A DNA stretch of 64,000 nucleotides, taken from assembly GCA_936450465.1 (NCBI GenBank), contig OW388289.1, forward strand, positions 72,352,420 to 72,416,419. Direction: 5' to 3'. Source of the DNA: Gibbula magus (Eukaryota; Mollusca; Gastropoda; Trochida; Trochidae). How positions within the stretch are numbered: the first letter of the stretch is position 1; every line of letters starts with the position of its first letter. This document shows positions 37,396 to 49,992 of the stretch, in pieces. The position numbers were made by a program, and so were the translations under genes. Under the pieces are notes generated by a model that had not been told where the DNA came from, searched no databases, and saw only the letters and a list, made by a program, of their open reading frames with translations.

Positions 37396-40300
37396 TTCCC
37401 CAGACTGACCAGCTGGTACATAGCTCCTGTCAGCAGATGTGATATCATGAGATCTAGCCTAGTCCATCTCCATCTCATCTGACCATCAATTAGTCCAAGT
37501 GGTCAGAGGCACCTCTGCATAGACTCTGGCCACTCTGGACACTGGTCAGTGAGAGTTCTAGACTGGGCTGTCAGTATCTTTAAGAGATCTCCATCGTGAA
37601 ATACCTGGCTTATCTTGGAGCCTGTGGAATTGTCTGGCTATTCTTCAGATATGTAATACTAATTGGCCCCATTAGGGATGAAGATGTGTGATTGTATATT
37701 GGTTTTGATGTAATAGAACTAATATAAGTAAATAAAGTTTGTACACTCAGGTGTATTTATAATGTATTTATCAATTTAATCTTGACAATGACGATAATCC
37801 TTTCAACAGAAACATTCTCTGACATATCATTCTCCCACTGGACCCTGATTTGGTTCTCATCACCAATCTACAACCTCATGAATGTGTTTCAATACTCATC
37901 CTTAGCAAAATCTATCTTTAATTAACACTTAAGCTGCTGAATTGTGTAAACTTCTGCATGAAGAATTTATAAAAAAAACTCTGCTAGTTAGCATTGGGAA
38001 TAATCCGTCACTGATAGTCCTCGATCAGGATGTTGAATGTTAAAAAATATCATTTATCTGTCTCTCCAAAAAAGATAAAATGGCTGCCATATTACTCTTT
38101 GCCCAGTTGCATAAACCCAGAGTTGTTATTTGATGGAGGTATTTACTTGAGCAAAGTCTGGATTTGCCAGGACTTAACCCTCTTCCTCTGCATGCATCAG
38201 AAGACCTCAGCGGTCAGGGACTCATAAAAAGATAACCAGTAAATGGGATCAACTCGGCTTGATTTATGCCACCAATAACCCGTCTACATGTATAGGGAGT
38301 CAGATTAGGAGAGGATAAATGCTCTTGAATGGCCAAAGATCAACGTTCCTGAGTATACTCTGTAGATTTATACCTCTGATATGAGAACGGGGCATTTTTT
38401 CATTAATTCTCAGCTGAAAGGTTTTCTCTGTGATGACATCCATTATTGAACATTGATGCATCAAGCCTGAAATGAGGCACTCTGTATGGCCCTTGACTCA
38501 TCATCAAGTGTTTAGGGCCGTTATCATCATCAGAGTCTATTCCTGCCGCATACAGATGAGGCTACTCCATGAACTTCCCTGTCCTTAGTTCGGGTCAATT
38601 TCTTTGAGGCTTGACTTCACCGGGAGTCCATCTCAGGCATATCATGAGCATTTTTCTGGTAGATTTAACTTGCAAACAGATGCTGAACCTGTGAAGGAAA
38701 TCCCTCAGCTGAGAGTAATTTGGATCACAATTGGATCCAAGTTGACCATATTTGTTATTATGGTGTCTTCTCTTCCTCTGTGCCCTCTGAGCAGAGATCT
38801 GTTATCATTTGGCAATCTTTTCGCTCCAGTAAAACTGGACAGTGTGTCTGGGGAAATGGATCCGAGCCTTGCCATATTTCTGTGGTCAGTGTTGTTTATA
38901 TGACTTGACCACAGCTGCTGAGAGTCCTACAGAATGAATTCTGACACTGGACATAATGGATGATGTTGATTTGACCAGTGCAGGAGAGAATAGGAGAGTT
39001 AACAAAAACAATGGCTTGTCCTCTAGATTGACAAACATAACTCATCAATCATTAAGAGCTTCATTATCTGCTAATCTTATTTGCAAAGAGAAACAATGTC
39101 AGATTAATGAAACCCCATGTGTCTTCAAGCTGGTAAATTGGCAAGTTTATGGAAACATTGAAGAAAAATCATCATGAAACTTGATTTTTTTTAAACTGGT
39201 ATCAAGTAAATTATCCAAAAATGTAAACTTTATCCAAATTTGACATTAGCTGTTTTCTTTTTCAACATGCTCAACTTTGTGTAAACTAAAATATATAAGT
39301 AAGGAGTCAAAACATAACCCTGCTGTCTCCATGTTTCCACAAACAAACAAGTTTGCCTCCTCGTATTAGTTTTGATAACTAACTGTTATCTGCATTGCTT
39401 GTACCTTGTTAAATTCAATTTCCTACACAGCAACCCAAGTGCTTTTTATGATTACATTTCATGTCATATATTACTTGAGAATAAACACAATGTCACTTCT
39501 TAAAACATATTCCCAGCTGGATTTTAACATGATTGACATATTCGTGCATAAGAATGATGTTATGATAGATCAAACTGTCTATCATGCTGTAAAGTTTACA
39601 CTTAGCTACCCTTACACATTGATATATTCTTGAGATTGCTGATTGTATATTTAAATCCAATTTTAAAACTTGAAAAAGATTTATAAGAAACACCTGTTTT
39701 AAATTTTGATAAGAATAAAAAGATTTCATGTAACAGAGAACATATGGTACGATTTAAGTTTTTCTGTACTTTTCATTGCAACAAGTTTTGTATCTCAATA
39801 AACTAAAGAGTTTAAACAATGGTAGTATCAAATTATGTATCTGTTAAGAAAATAATCCAAACAGGTTAAAAGTTAAAAGAGAGATTTCAAAAGTGAAAGC
39901 TTATAACATTATGTATATTACTTTGTAAGATGTAGATGAAAAAAAAGGTTAAAAAAAGACCAATTTCCTCAGCCTTGTTCCAATATACAATCTTATATTC
40001 AGAGTTGCACAGAAAGTGACTCAGCAAGCTCAGGGTTAAGGAAACCAAAACACCAAATTTCCTCTGGCCTGATCCGATGTAGAGCCCGATCTACAGACTT
40101 GCAATTAGCTTATCTGTCTTCCGAATGGCAATACTGGATCATTGGGTGTCCATTAGTGACTATTGGAAAGCTATTAAAACAATCAATGTCTTTGTTTGGC
40201 CAGCTGATTTGGCCTCTGGTCAGGAGTCGAGTTTATTATTTTGGTGGAGACCTACAAGACATCCATTAGGAAACTGATTCTGCCGTCTGTTGACCGACCT

Positions 40301-41885
40301 CCGTAACGTTAAAGTGGATTTGGTCTAAAGGACATCTATCGAGAGCTGTATATTTGGTTTGACTTCCCCGAGAAGTTCCGAGCCTGAGGCATGATGCAGT
40401 GAATAGAAGTGCTAAATTCATCATTGATACTGCCAAGCTTTATTGGGCAAGACAGCTGCCAGAAAATATGAAAATTAGACTTCTAGTTTTCAATTCCAGT
40501 TATTGAATATTGCATCCAATTTTCATAAAGGCTTCAGTGCGAAACTGCCGTTCCGTGTCACAATGGTTTGAGATTAGTTTTGCTATTTGTGAGTTATGTT
40601 TAGACTCTGGTAGTGTTTTGACTCATGTCTTTAGTTCTCTCTCAGCCAAGAGTTTCCTGAAAATGTTTTAATCAACTAAATGTTTCCTCAGTGAGTAAGA
40701 GCAAGTATGCTGACACAATCACAACATATAAATTGGGGATTGGAATATTAGGGCTATATTAGAGTCAGTTGGAGGTTGTAATGGCTGTTCCTTATAATGT
40801 ATAGGGTATTTTATATTATGGGTTTGATTTAGCTACAGTTGTCGACAGTTTCATTATATCAGACAGAAAGACAGGCCCAAAATAAAGGCAAATAACATGA
40901 GTAGAACAGTGTTTTCATCAATGCTTGAGTTACCCCTTGATGTAAACTCTAGAAACTGAAGAATGACACTGAATATATATATGTCTATTGAAAGTCAAAT
41001 ATTTTCTTTTAAGCTTTCTCAATTAAATTATACGAGACGTTTTCTCAATGCTTGTTGGAATTATTTGGCTCACTTTTTTCACATTACTTTGAATGCATCA
41101 TGTATTTGAGTCTTTGAATGAGAGTGGTCCATAGGGAGTGACAATATGGAACTGCTATTCATCTCATACCTTTGAAAAGAAAGTAAAATGCTATTGTTGT
41201 TGCGTAAAGAATGAGCAAACAAGATTACTCTGCCACATGCGGCATGTAGGTGATTTTGTGCCACAATATATACGGATAGGATCATCCTTGGAGAGTAACA
41301 AAACACTCGCAAAATGAAATCATAACCTTCGACATCAAAGATGTTTCTAATTATGGGGCATCTTGTTGCTATTTCCAACTGCATGACCTAATTCAGAACA
41401 GAATAATTCATAGAGATGTTACCAGATTTAACGCATTTGTGCTCGGTTACAGACCCCGGTGTTAACATTTTTTTCATTGGAGATGTCTCCAGGGATAAAA
41501 CGGTAAAACATGCATTGCATTAGCACATGTTGAAGCTCTGTGATTCTTGCTCCAAAGGTCAGAAATGCTAACATGGCTCAGTAAGTATGGATGATGCGCT
41601 CAAAGAAAGGCCAAATTCTTGACCATGGGTCATCAAGAAAGCATCCTGCTCGCTCCACTGTCCACTATGTCCAGAAGTCCACTAAGAGGAAATGATTGGC
41701 CTGAAGTGTATTGTTTTTTTCTTTGGGGAATGTAGAACGTGTTTACAGAGATGTTTACCATGATGTTTGATGAGGCTAGTCTTATTAATGAGACATATGG
41801 GGGGTGTTAAAACATCTCCCTGTCTGTTCCCTACATATGGGATTATTGGGTTCTTGAAGGTTTATTGTTAAGAAATGAACTTTTG
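37396..41885. other. Noncoding stretch, nothing recognised
   Basis: No domain-bearing reading frame, RNA gene or clear repeat was found. Confidence 0.4.
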
Positions 41886-42460
41886 GAACTCAGGATATCT
41901 TTGTACATGAAATTCTTCGTCTAATTCCGACTTCTATGCAGCTATTAATCTTTGGTGAGCATGTCTTTGTACCTGTAAATCACGTCTTTGGTATATGCGA
42001 GTGGTATCTGTATAATTCTGACCATCAGATTCTTGATTAGTATTTGAAGCAGGTATGAGACTGCAGTGCCATCTTACTGTACTTTAAAGTTATGTGTATA
42101 ATTCTGAACCTTGTATCTTTGATTATAGTTTTGGTAGCAGATACACAGTCAATTTATTCATGGAATTTATGACTTCCGTGTCTGTGTCAGATTGATGTAC
42201 ATATATCCTTTATGCCTTGGTTTTATGTCTTACGCGGTATTTCTTTGATTTTAGACTTTGTCTTCTATGACCATTATTTAGCATGTGCAGTTTCAAGGTG
42301 TTTGTTGAAATATCTCTGTACCTGAAATTTATGTCTAAGAAGGAATGTCTTTGATTCTGTGCTTTCTGTTAGATCTTGTTTTGGTATTGATGACAGTGGT
42401 GGTATTTGATGAAAATTTATCTATAGTCTGAATGTTATGTATTTGATGGCAGTTTGAGCA
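41886..42460. repeat. Decayed tandem repeat, ~70-125-bp spacing, 5-6 copies
   Basis: A core resembling ATCTYTGTACCTGAAATTTATGTCTT with a nearby TCTTTGATT recurs near 41893, 41962, 42080, 42195, 42312 and 42425. The copies are strongly diverged. Confidence 0.45.
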
Positions 42461-44364
42461 ATCGTTGGTATGTTTATATTTAAATAATCAATTTTTTCAT
42501 AATCTTCTACTTATCTTGAGGTTTGATAATATACATTTGGCCTTATTTTTTTTGGCTTAGTGTAATATTATATGTCAAGACAGTATGATATATGTCAGTG
42601 TAGATGTTACAAAACGTTATCTGACTTGACAATATGACATCAGAATTTCGTATCATATAGGTATAGGTATCTCTTAAGGGAATAAAAGAATGACAGGTTC
42701 CCACCAAGTAAATCATAAATGATACCTTTACTGTGGGAACATGATGCATTGCAGGTGTCACAAGCTTATTATCCATATCAACAGAACCTTGCTATCCCTA
42801 GATACTGAAGGAGCATGATACTGATTACAGGTGCTCCTTTAATATTTGAACATGATGTACCTTGGATACAGAAACTGCAGGTGTGGGATATTTCCGTTTC
42901 TCGTCAGACATCTGCAATAACAGAACTCACTTCAGAACAAACCTCACCTGGCCGTGGTGATGGGTTCAGTGCTATCAGCGAAACATGACTGGTCAAGTGT
43001 TGACCACTGTCCACTATCTGTCCGAGATAACCCCGTATCACCTGTATAACACAGGTGCTTCCAGAGCAGCTGACCAATCGGTTTGCTCTAGCTAGTCTGA
43101 GATATATATCTCCCAGATCTCTGCAAATTGACTTGACATCTTTTTTGAGCTCTTTCAATAGAAAGGTCAATTTTTTAAGTGTATTTTTTACAGATTTTAT
43201 CTGTTAGTGAGGTTGTTTTTCGTGCAGATTTCTTCAAATTTACTGACCGCTTTAGTGGGAACAAAATGAGAAATTTATCCCTACCTTATAAAAAAAATGA
43301 TACCTTGGAGAGAGTAAGAATATATTCTTTTTTCAAATCATTTCTCAAACAATTCAATATTAGCTGTAAACATTAAATTGAACACAAATCATCTTAAAGT
43401 ATCTTTTGTAATTGTAAATCTTAATCAGTTTGTATCAAATCTTTGTACTTTAATATTTACAATTTTACTTACCATTTATCTCTGTTTGCAAGAATCGTGT
43501 ATCTTTGAGAAAGAGGCCATCATAAGGCTCAACTTGCAGGGAAAAAGCATGGTGGTCTCAAGATGCAAGTGTTTTTCTTTTCAGAAAAAGTTAAAGATTT
43601 ATTTTTTCTCAAAGTATTGGGCACATCTGTTGTGTAACAGTTTCCTGAAATAACAAGGGAGTGTGTTTCTCGATCTGTCAAACTTGTCACACTGAAGCTC
43701 TTCAATTTTGATGGCATTGGATCAAGTTTTACCATCAATATTTTTCAGATAAGTTCAAGTCAAATTATGCAAAAGTAATATATATGTTTTAATGATCAAG
43801 AAGGAAACATGATTAGTGTACCTTTTTATGAGAATTTATTCTTGAATGCTAAAAGAATAAAGTTTACCGTTTTTCATATTTTCAAAGTTTAACTAGATAT
43901 ACAATCATTTTATTGTTCAATTTGATCAAGTTTGCAAAATTCATGAAAAGCATCAATGCCATGTCCATCAAACTCATTTATCAAGAACTTGTTCAGTTCT
44001 TCAAAACTGACCTTAAAGTCCACCAACAACATACATATGAAGTATCAAGCCCAGCACGGCCATTTGCAGCCATTTATTGACTTGTAGGGACCACAGGAAG
44101 ACTGCCAGAGGGATGTAGTGTTAATGACTTTGATAATGAATCCTAGTGAGGATAAATTGGTCTAGTCTTGTGTGGACCACTCGAAGCGAGAAGGAAATAG
44201 AGCCAGGGTGAGCAGAATACGGAGGTGAAGCTCAAGCCCCACCACCAGCAGTCCTCTAAAGATGTATGTTCAAGTGTTGACATGCCCGCTTCCATCAATA
44301 CTAAACACATTGGCGGCAATCCTGTCAGTAATCAGAGCTAACCGCTTGCCTGCCAGCGGTGTCC
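42461..44364. other. AT-rich noncoding stretch, nothing recognised
   Basis: Chance frames of up to 91 codons are present, without motifs. Confidence 0.4.
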
Positions 44365-44640
44365 ATCTTGGCTTGTGTTTTGAAGGGAATGAAGTGTTTG
44401 GTAGGCAAAATAGTCTCTTCCGTTGCCCTCAAGTGATCAATCTTTGCTGCCTCCATGTACAGTGTAAACTAATATGGATCCTTGCTCCTAGTCTTGTGTT
44501 TTAATGGAGTGAAGTGTTTTATGGCAAAATAGTCCTTTCCGTTGCCTCTGAGTGATCGATCTATGGTCTATGTGGTGCCTCAATGTTTGTGTATTAAAGG
44601 TACAAGGAATTCTCAATAGAGTGAAGTGTTTAAGTGTCAA
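44365..44640. repeat. Tandem repeat, ~120-bp unit, 2 full copies plus one cut off by a SINE
   Basis: CTTGTGTTTT, GGNRTGAAGTGTTT, GGCAAAATAGTC, TTTCCGTTGCC and GTGATC occur at 44373-44440 and 44493-44560. A third start, ATAGAGTGAAGTGTTTAAG then GTCAAAGTAG, lies at 44616-44643 and passes straight into the SINE body. Confidence 0.7.
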
Positions 44641-44642
44641 AG

Positions 44643-44877
44643 TAGCAACTCTGTCTGCTGTAGAGAACTGTTCTGCATAGAGGAAGGTTTGGGTGCAATG
44701 CTACACTGAGTTTCACTACAGTATTACCCATGGTTTGCTAGTTCCAGCTGATGCTCGCAGATTTCATCACAATGCATAGCCAATTATGGTATTAATATTC
44801 TCACTGCAATATAATACTAAAACCTGTAATTAAAGTGGTATACTCTTGACATTGGTTTCAAACTAAACTCACATCAT
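44643..44877 (+). mobile_element. Headless copy of the tRNA SINE
   Basis: From CAACTCTGTCTGCTGTAGAG to about 44877 this matches the body of the SINE at 145-462 (223 onward), including AAGGTTTGGGTGCAATGCTA and GTTCCAGCTGATGCTCGCAG. The tRNA-derived promoter head is absent, which fits 5' truncation at insertion. The tail is degraded (AACTAAACTCACATC) compared with the ACCTC tail of the reference copy. Confidence 0.85.
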
Positions 44878-45480
44878 AGTTTCACTGATGACGATATAGT
44901 CATGAACATGAAATATATGTATTTAAAAAATCCATCCAATCTTTTGGACAGTGATAGTTGGAGAAAGATGATTTCCGTATAAAAATTATGTCTTTTAATC
45001 AAGTTATTTCTAAGCTTTCTTTCATGAAACTTAATGAGGTTTGAATTAAACCCGAGATCTAATTAGTTGTAATTAATCATATATTGTTGACATGTATGAG
45101 ACACAAGCTGTCATACAGCAGAGATGATAACAATCAAACAATCCCATAATTCATCACTCTCGCGAGTTTGGTCAACAGCGAAACCTGCAAGATATTACGC
45201 TGTCAGAAATGACACTTGGGAAGATATTAGCAGATCCTGTTTAATTAGTCGAGACGGTGATGATTGAGTATCTGTGACCTGCGCATCAGGACAGGTTGAG
45301 CGTTTTCTACCAATAGTTCCTACAGGGCAGGTTGATTCAAATCAGACTCGAGTTTGCTTATTGATTTATACAGCTTCCTTTCTCATGAAAATCTAGACTT
45401 GCTTGAAGTTTTCATATCAATAAACAGTAAGACGGATGGTCACCAAGTATGTAGACTAATTAAGGCTTGACATAAATTTT
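44878..45480. other. Noncoding stretch, nothing recognised
   Basis: No gene, RNA or repeat could be supported here. Confidence 0.4.
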
Positions 45481-45482
45481 AC

Positions 45483-45541
45483 TTGCCGCTAATGGCTGAA
45501 ATATTGCCCTAGTGGCATTAAACAATTACTCACTCACTCAT
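45483..45541 (+). mobile_element. Dispersed repeat tail with (ACTC)n end
   Basis: TTGCCGCTAATGGCTGAAAT, then GTGGCATTAAACAATTACTC and ACTCACTC. The first 40 bp match 25073-25112. I associate a GTTAAAC-like motif plus an ACTC repeat with gastropod genomic repeats. The 5' limit is unclear. Confidence 0.55.
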
Positions 45542-46477
45542 AAATTTGTAATAGAGGTATTGTCTATTGTCACTGTATGACATTTATAAGCATGAAAAGT
45601 TTTCTATTCTAATAAACCATTGCACACCATCTAATCTCATAGCTAAAAATTAAATATTTATGAATTTGTTTTAAAGTATATTTGTAGTTTCCAAGAAAAT
45701 TGTTGTATAACATCAGTTAACAAAGAGAACTAGACACTTTTACTTTATGATATGGTTTTGACAACTTAAGTATTCAAATCGCTAAGTTATCGCCTGTTCT
45801 CAGGTGAAAAAGTAAGTCATAAGTCTGAATACTCAGAGCTTTAACTCATGAACAGGTCCAATCAATTAATGAACATATGACTACAACATTCATAATTTTA
45901 ACAAAATAATCCACAAGGTCTGACTTAATTCTTTTTCAGTTTAAGCTCTGCAAACAGTTGATAAAATTAGCAACCTTTAATCCTCCAAAAGGTGACTGTA
46001 GTGAAAACCTCAAACTCAGACTTGAAGCTGTTTGGGTCGTAGGGATCAAAATTATGTCTCATTAGTCCATTTGTGTCAGTATTTGGATTTCATATTTCAT
46101 CTCTTTCATAAATAATCAAGCTCAATTAGAGAGATTGGATTGCTTGATGATCTTGTTAGAAGCCGTTTCTGATAACAAGAATATCATTTTCATCCTTTAT
46201 GCCAAACACATTTTGAAAAATATGAGCTCTTCCACATGTGACTTTGGAGGATGAGGTGAAAGTAGAATAAATCCAAAAAAGAAATATCATGTTTAATAAT
46301 TCTTATCATTTATTCATGTGTGAAAGATTGAATTGCACATATGAAATGTTAATTGTCAAATTATATTTTCAAAGATTGAAATATTTTAAATTTCAATCCC
46401 TAATGATGATGATGAGGATGTCTTTTAGACTATCTTCAGTTTGCAATGGTCAGTGGTCTGTGAATAATGATTGCTCG
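45542..46477. other. AT-rich noncoding stretch, nothing recognised
   Basis: No gene, RNA or repeat could be supported here. Confidence 0.4.
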
Positions 46478-46479
46478 GT

Positions 46480-46600
46480 CGCAGTGGTGGATTGATCCAG
46501 AGGGGGTACCTCCTCCCCCATGAGAGGCCAACGAAACTATGCTTCATAGACAACGCCCCCTCCCCACCCCCCAACAACAATAGTGGATCAGACCCTGGTA
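46480..46600. mobile_element. Possible short non-autonomous DNA element (MITE-like)
   Basis: The stretch begins GCAGTGGTGGATTGATCCAG with a G run and ends with a C run and GTGGATCAGACCCTG. The GTGGATYGATCCAGRGGG start resembles widespread marine-invertebrate elements with GTGGCGGATCCAGGGGG-type ends. The inverted repeat is imperfect and no target duplication was confirmed. Confidence 0.35.
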
Positions 46601-47172
46601 GGTCAGTGATAAATACACGGACATTAGACAGTAATACTTGCAATCCTGCATGAACACTATCAAAGATGCTTGCTGTTATTTTGATTGATGACAGACTTGG
46701 TGCAAATGTGATTTACTTTTGGGATAAACTTGTCTGCTTGCCCACTTACTTGAAATAACTCTGATATGGTTGGGAGAAATATGCATCAATCAATAATAGT
46801 GTCACTAGCAAAACAATGTTGTTCTGAATTGGGTAAAAATATCCAGTTTGTTTAAAATTAATTTTAATTATTTATTGCCATATACCCTGAAAATAAATGA
46901 AAGCAAATATTGTTTTTGCTAGGGTATCGATTCCAATTCTTTTTTTAAATTTTTTTATTGTTTATAAAAAATGTGAACATTTAATGAATACAATTTTAAA
47001 CAAGATTATGATATCCAAAAATCTTATCATATCATATATTCTCTGTTATCATGAAAAATTGTGTACTCCTATTATCATAAAATATAGATAGCAAAGATTA
47101 GTTCTCTTATGTGCTATTAATAATTCTAATAAAGTAGCCAAGCTTCTGAAGTCTTAATGGCCATTTATTATG
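46601..47172. other. AT-rich noncoding stretch, nothing recognised
   Basis: No gene, RNA or repeat could be supported here. Confidence 0.4.
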
Positions 47173-47175
47173 GGT

Positions 47176-47245
47176 TGTTGTGTGACAAGCAGTATCTCTG
47201 GAATCTATGATTAGTTGTGTGACAATCACTATCTCTGGAATCTGA
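47176..47245. repeat. Direct duplication, ~37-bp unit, 2 copies
   Basis: GTTGTGTGACAAGCAGTATC plus TCTGGAATCT is followed by GTTGTGTGACAATCACTATC plus TCTGGAATCT. Confidence 0.85.
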
Positions 47246-48289
47246 GGCATACAACCTTTAATGAACTTGTGCCCATTAACAAATGTCAGACCGTATCTGA
47301 TAGACAAGAAAAGTATGAGAATTAATCATCATAATCTAAATGGCTTTAGAATATCTCGGCCCATGTGACACAGGTCAAGGAAAGCTCTTAGCATTAATGT
47401 GTTCATTTTATATTGATAATGATATTTTAATTTCATTTTGATATTTATCCCTGAGGTATCATATACTATATTCTGTTAGTTTATTCTAGCTTATACTGGA
47501 ACTAACAACAAAAATAACAGTGAATCACCAATGATCTATCAAGGTAGCATCATCATACATTTTCAATTATTTCAGGATTTGCATGTTGAGGGTAAATATA
47601 CTTATTTCTGTTGCTTCTATGTGTGTTCATAATCTTGACAAATTACTAGTAAGATACCAAGATTCTATGCTTAGAGCTCGGTCCAGGTGGTCATTATAAC
47701 TTGCGGTGCCCAGTTTATCCTGAGGCGGCCATTTTGTCTGTATGATGGATGGGGGTACGGTTTGGGAGTGACTATATGTAATATAGATGTTAGCCCTCCT
47801 CTAGCCTGTCTGGATTATACATGGACTCAATGAACTGAACTTTGATAGAGAGAAAGCTTATGTATTCAGATCTGTTTTTATAACTTATCATCTAAATATT
47901 ATGAGGTATCACCTGGATTTGTCCAGGATCAAGGAAAAGCTGTCTGTTGGAATGATGTATTACCGTTTCTCTTATATGAGTTGTGTAACCTTCAACCAGA
48001 TATCATAGACTGACAAACAAAATGTGATCTGTACAAGATATCATTGGTTTTAATGCATGCTCAATGAGACATAGAGGCTGCCATCTTCAGAAAATAACCT
48101 TGAAAATCTATGAGGTGTCATTATGACCAATTCCCAAAGTTGTAGAGTTAACTATTCCAAAACTATCACAATGCATAAGGTGTTATATTGCTTACAACAC
48201 TTTAAGTTACTGAATAACATAGTGTGATATAACAAAACAACAACTATCTGCAACATGGTACAACTTCTTGAACTATTTCTTTCAAGTCT
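47246..48289. other. Noncoding stretch, nothing recognised
   Basis: No gene, RNA or repeat could be supported here. Confidence 0.4.
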
Positions 48290-48366
48290 GTGAATTGTTA
48301 TGGAGTTAGAATTCAAATCCACACCCTCAGGGGGGCGAGAGTTTATCCATGTGGCCACCAATCTAA
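48290..48366 (-). mobile_element. Degenerate tRNA-like segment, possible second SINE family head
   Basis: On the minus strand the segment reads GGTGGCCACATGGATAAA near 48358-48341, resembling a box A region. About 30 bases on it reads GTGGATTTGAATTCTAAC, resembling a mutated box B (GGTTCGAATCC). The spacing is right for a tRNA-derived promoter. Its sequence differs from the main SINE family here. It may be a decayed SINE or a tRNA pseudogene. Confidence 0.35.
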
Positions 48367-49600
48367 ACAATCAGTGTTATACCATTCTGAAAGACATATG
48401 TACAGGAATCTGAACTCTGTAATATAGGGAATAATCCATGAAGAGCAACTTACTAAAGACATAGCTTATGCCGAATTATGCAGCATTACTAAAGTATTGA
48501 AGAGAACAATGTGTGCATGGCTTTGCCAATGTCCATTGGCAAGGAGAGAGTTTAATGTATTTAGAAGCAGGAAAGTCAAGATTTATGGAAACTAGATGGC
48601 TACCAGTGAGGATCTTACTCTCACTTGTCATCAGGTCTCAGATTCTTCTCCAGAAGGATTCCAGATTATGTCCATGTTTGTCTTGTCCGTTAGCGCCACA
48701 GTTTGACCTAGACTAGAGATCCTTCCAGAAACTTGCCCAGAGGTTGACCTTAGCAAACCAATGAGCATCACTGAGTAACAATGTATCTCTATATTACACA
48801 TACATTTATAATTGAAGTTCTCATTACAAGTACCTTTCGCTTTATAGCTCTTGATATCATGTGTTAGTTAAGAGAAAACAAATAATCCTGTTTCCAAGAA
48901 AACTTTCAGAGACAAAGTAAGTCTACAGTCCAGAGAATGGTCAGTTATTCCAAGCAGAGCTTGACCAGCTATCTTCAGGTCAGTGTGTGTGTTTTCACAG
49001 ATGGTCTTCACAGTTTGTAATGGACAGTTTATGAGCACCCCCAGTGACCACAGGTCAAAGATGACCACTGGCTGTGTATATTGTTTGCTCCAACCCAGCA
49101 GGAACATTCCTTGGTGATGCTAGAGCAATGGGGATAGATCAGGGACTGGTCAGTTGTGTTTAATAGATCCTTGTTGGGGGAGGGGTAGTTCTAACTGTTC
49201 TGATACCACAGCTCTGGAAGGTGCTGTTAGGGGGTTGGAGGATCAAATCCTGTCATGTGAAATACTACTTTGCCTCCCGTACTGGATACAATGCTTTATT
49301 AAAATTCAGTGCAGTGACATGCATGGTTTTCAGCTCTGTGCTCAAAGGTTTTGCTGCAATCTGGAGCATGCTTTCTCTCAATGTAATAAAATTATATTAT
49401 ATAACTAAATACTGAGATTGAAGTGAAATATTCTAGAAAGTATTAAAGAACACCAAAGCACCTCCCTCACTTCTGTCAGGGGATAGACAGTTATAGGGAG
49501 TGTAGCAATAGGTGTTCACCCCTGTCATCTGAGAGAGTTCTATAGACACTTAAACAGTAGGTGTAAGGCTGTCAGAGAATTCCATGCAGGATGGTCAGTG
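48367..49600. other. Noncoding stretch, nothing recognised
   Basis: No gene, RNA or repeat could be supported here. Confidence 0.4.
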
Positions 49601-49992
49601 ATGTTCATCAGATCTGTAAGAGCTGTGGGTGGGAGATTGAAAGATGGACTCTCATGTTCATCAGATCTGTAAGAGCTGTGGGTGGGAGATTGAAAGATGG
49701 ACTCTCATGTTCATCAGATCTGTAAGAGCTGTGGGTGGGAGATTGAAAGATGGACTCTCATGTTCATCAGATCTGTAAGAGCTTAGTTTGGAGATTGAAA
49801 GATGGACTCTCATGTTCATCAGATCTGTAAGAGCTGTGGGTGGGAGATTGAAAGATGGACTCTCATGTTCATCAGATCTGTAAGAGCTTAGTTTGGAGAT
49901 TGAAAGATGGACTCTCATGTTCATCAGATCTGTAAGAGCTGTGGGTGGGAGATTGTAAGATGGACTGTCATGGTCATCAGATCTGTTTGGGA
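49601..49992. repeat. Minisatellite, 52/53-bp unit, 7 copies in two variants
   Basis: Units start at 49601, 49654, 49707, 49760, 49812, 49865 and 49917, with a partial eighth at 49970. Each starts ATGTTCATCAGATCTGTAAG. Variant A (53 bp) continues AGCTGTGGGTGGGAGATTG, and variant B (52 bp) AGCTTAGTTTGGAGATTG. The order is A-A-A-B-A-B-A, so an A-B pair was duplicated as a dimer. Near identity among units shows recent growth. Confidence 0.94.

Noticed and set aside
49601..49992. CRISPR array
   Set aside because: Units are contiguous near-identical repeats without unique spacers, in an animal genome context.
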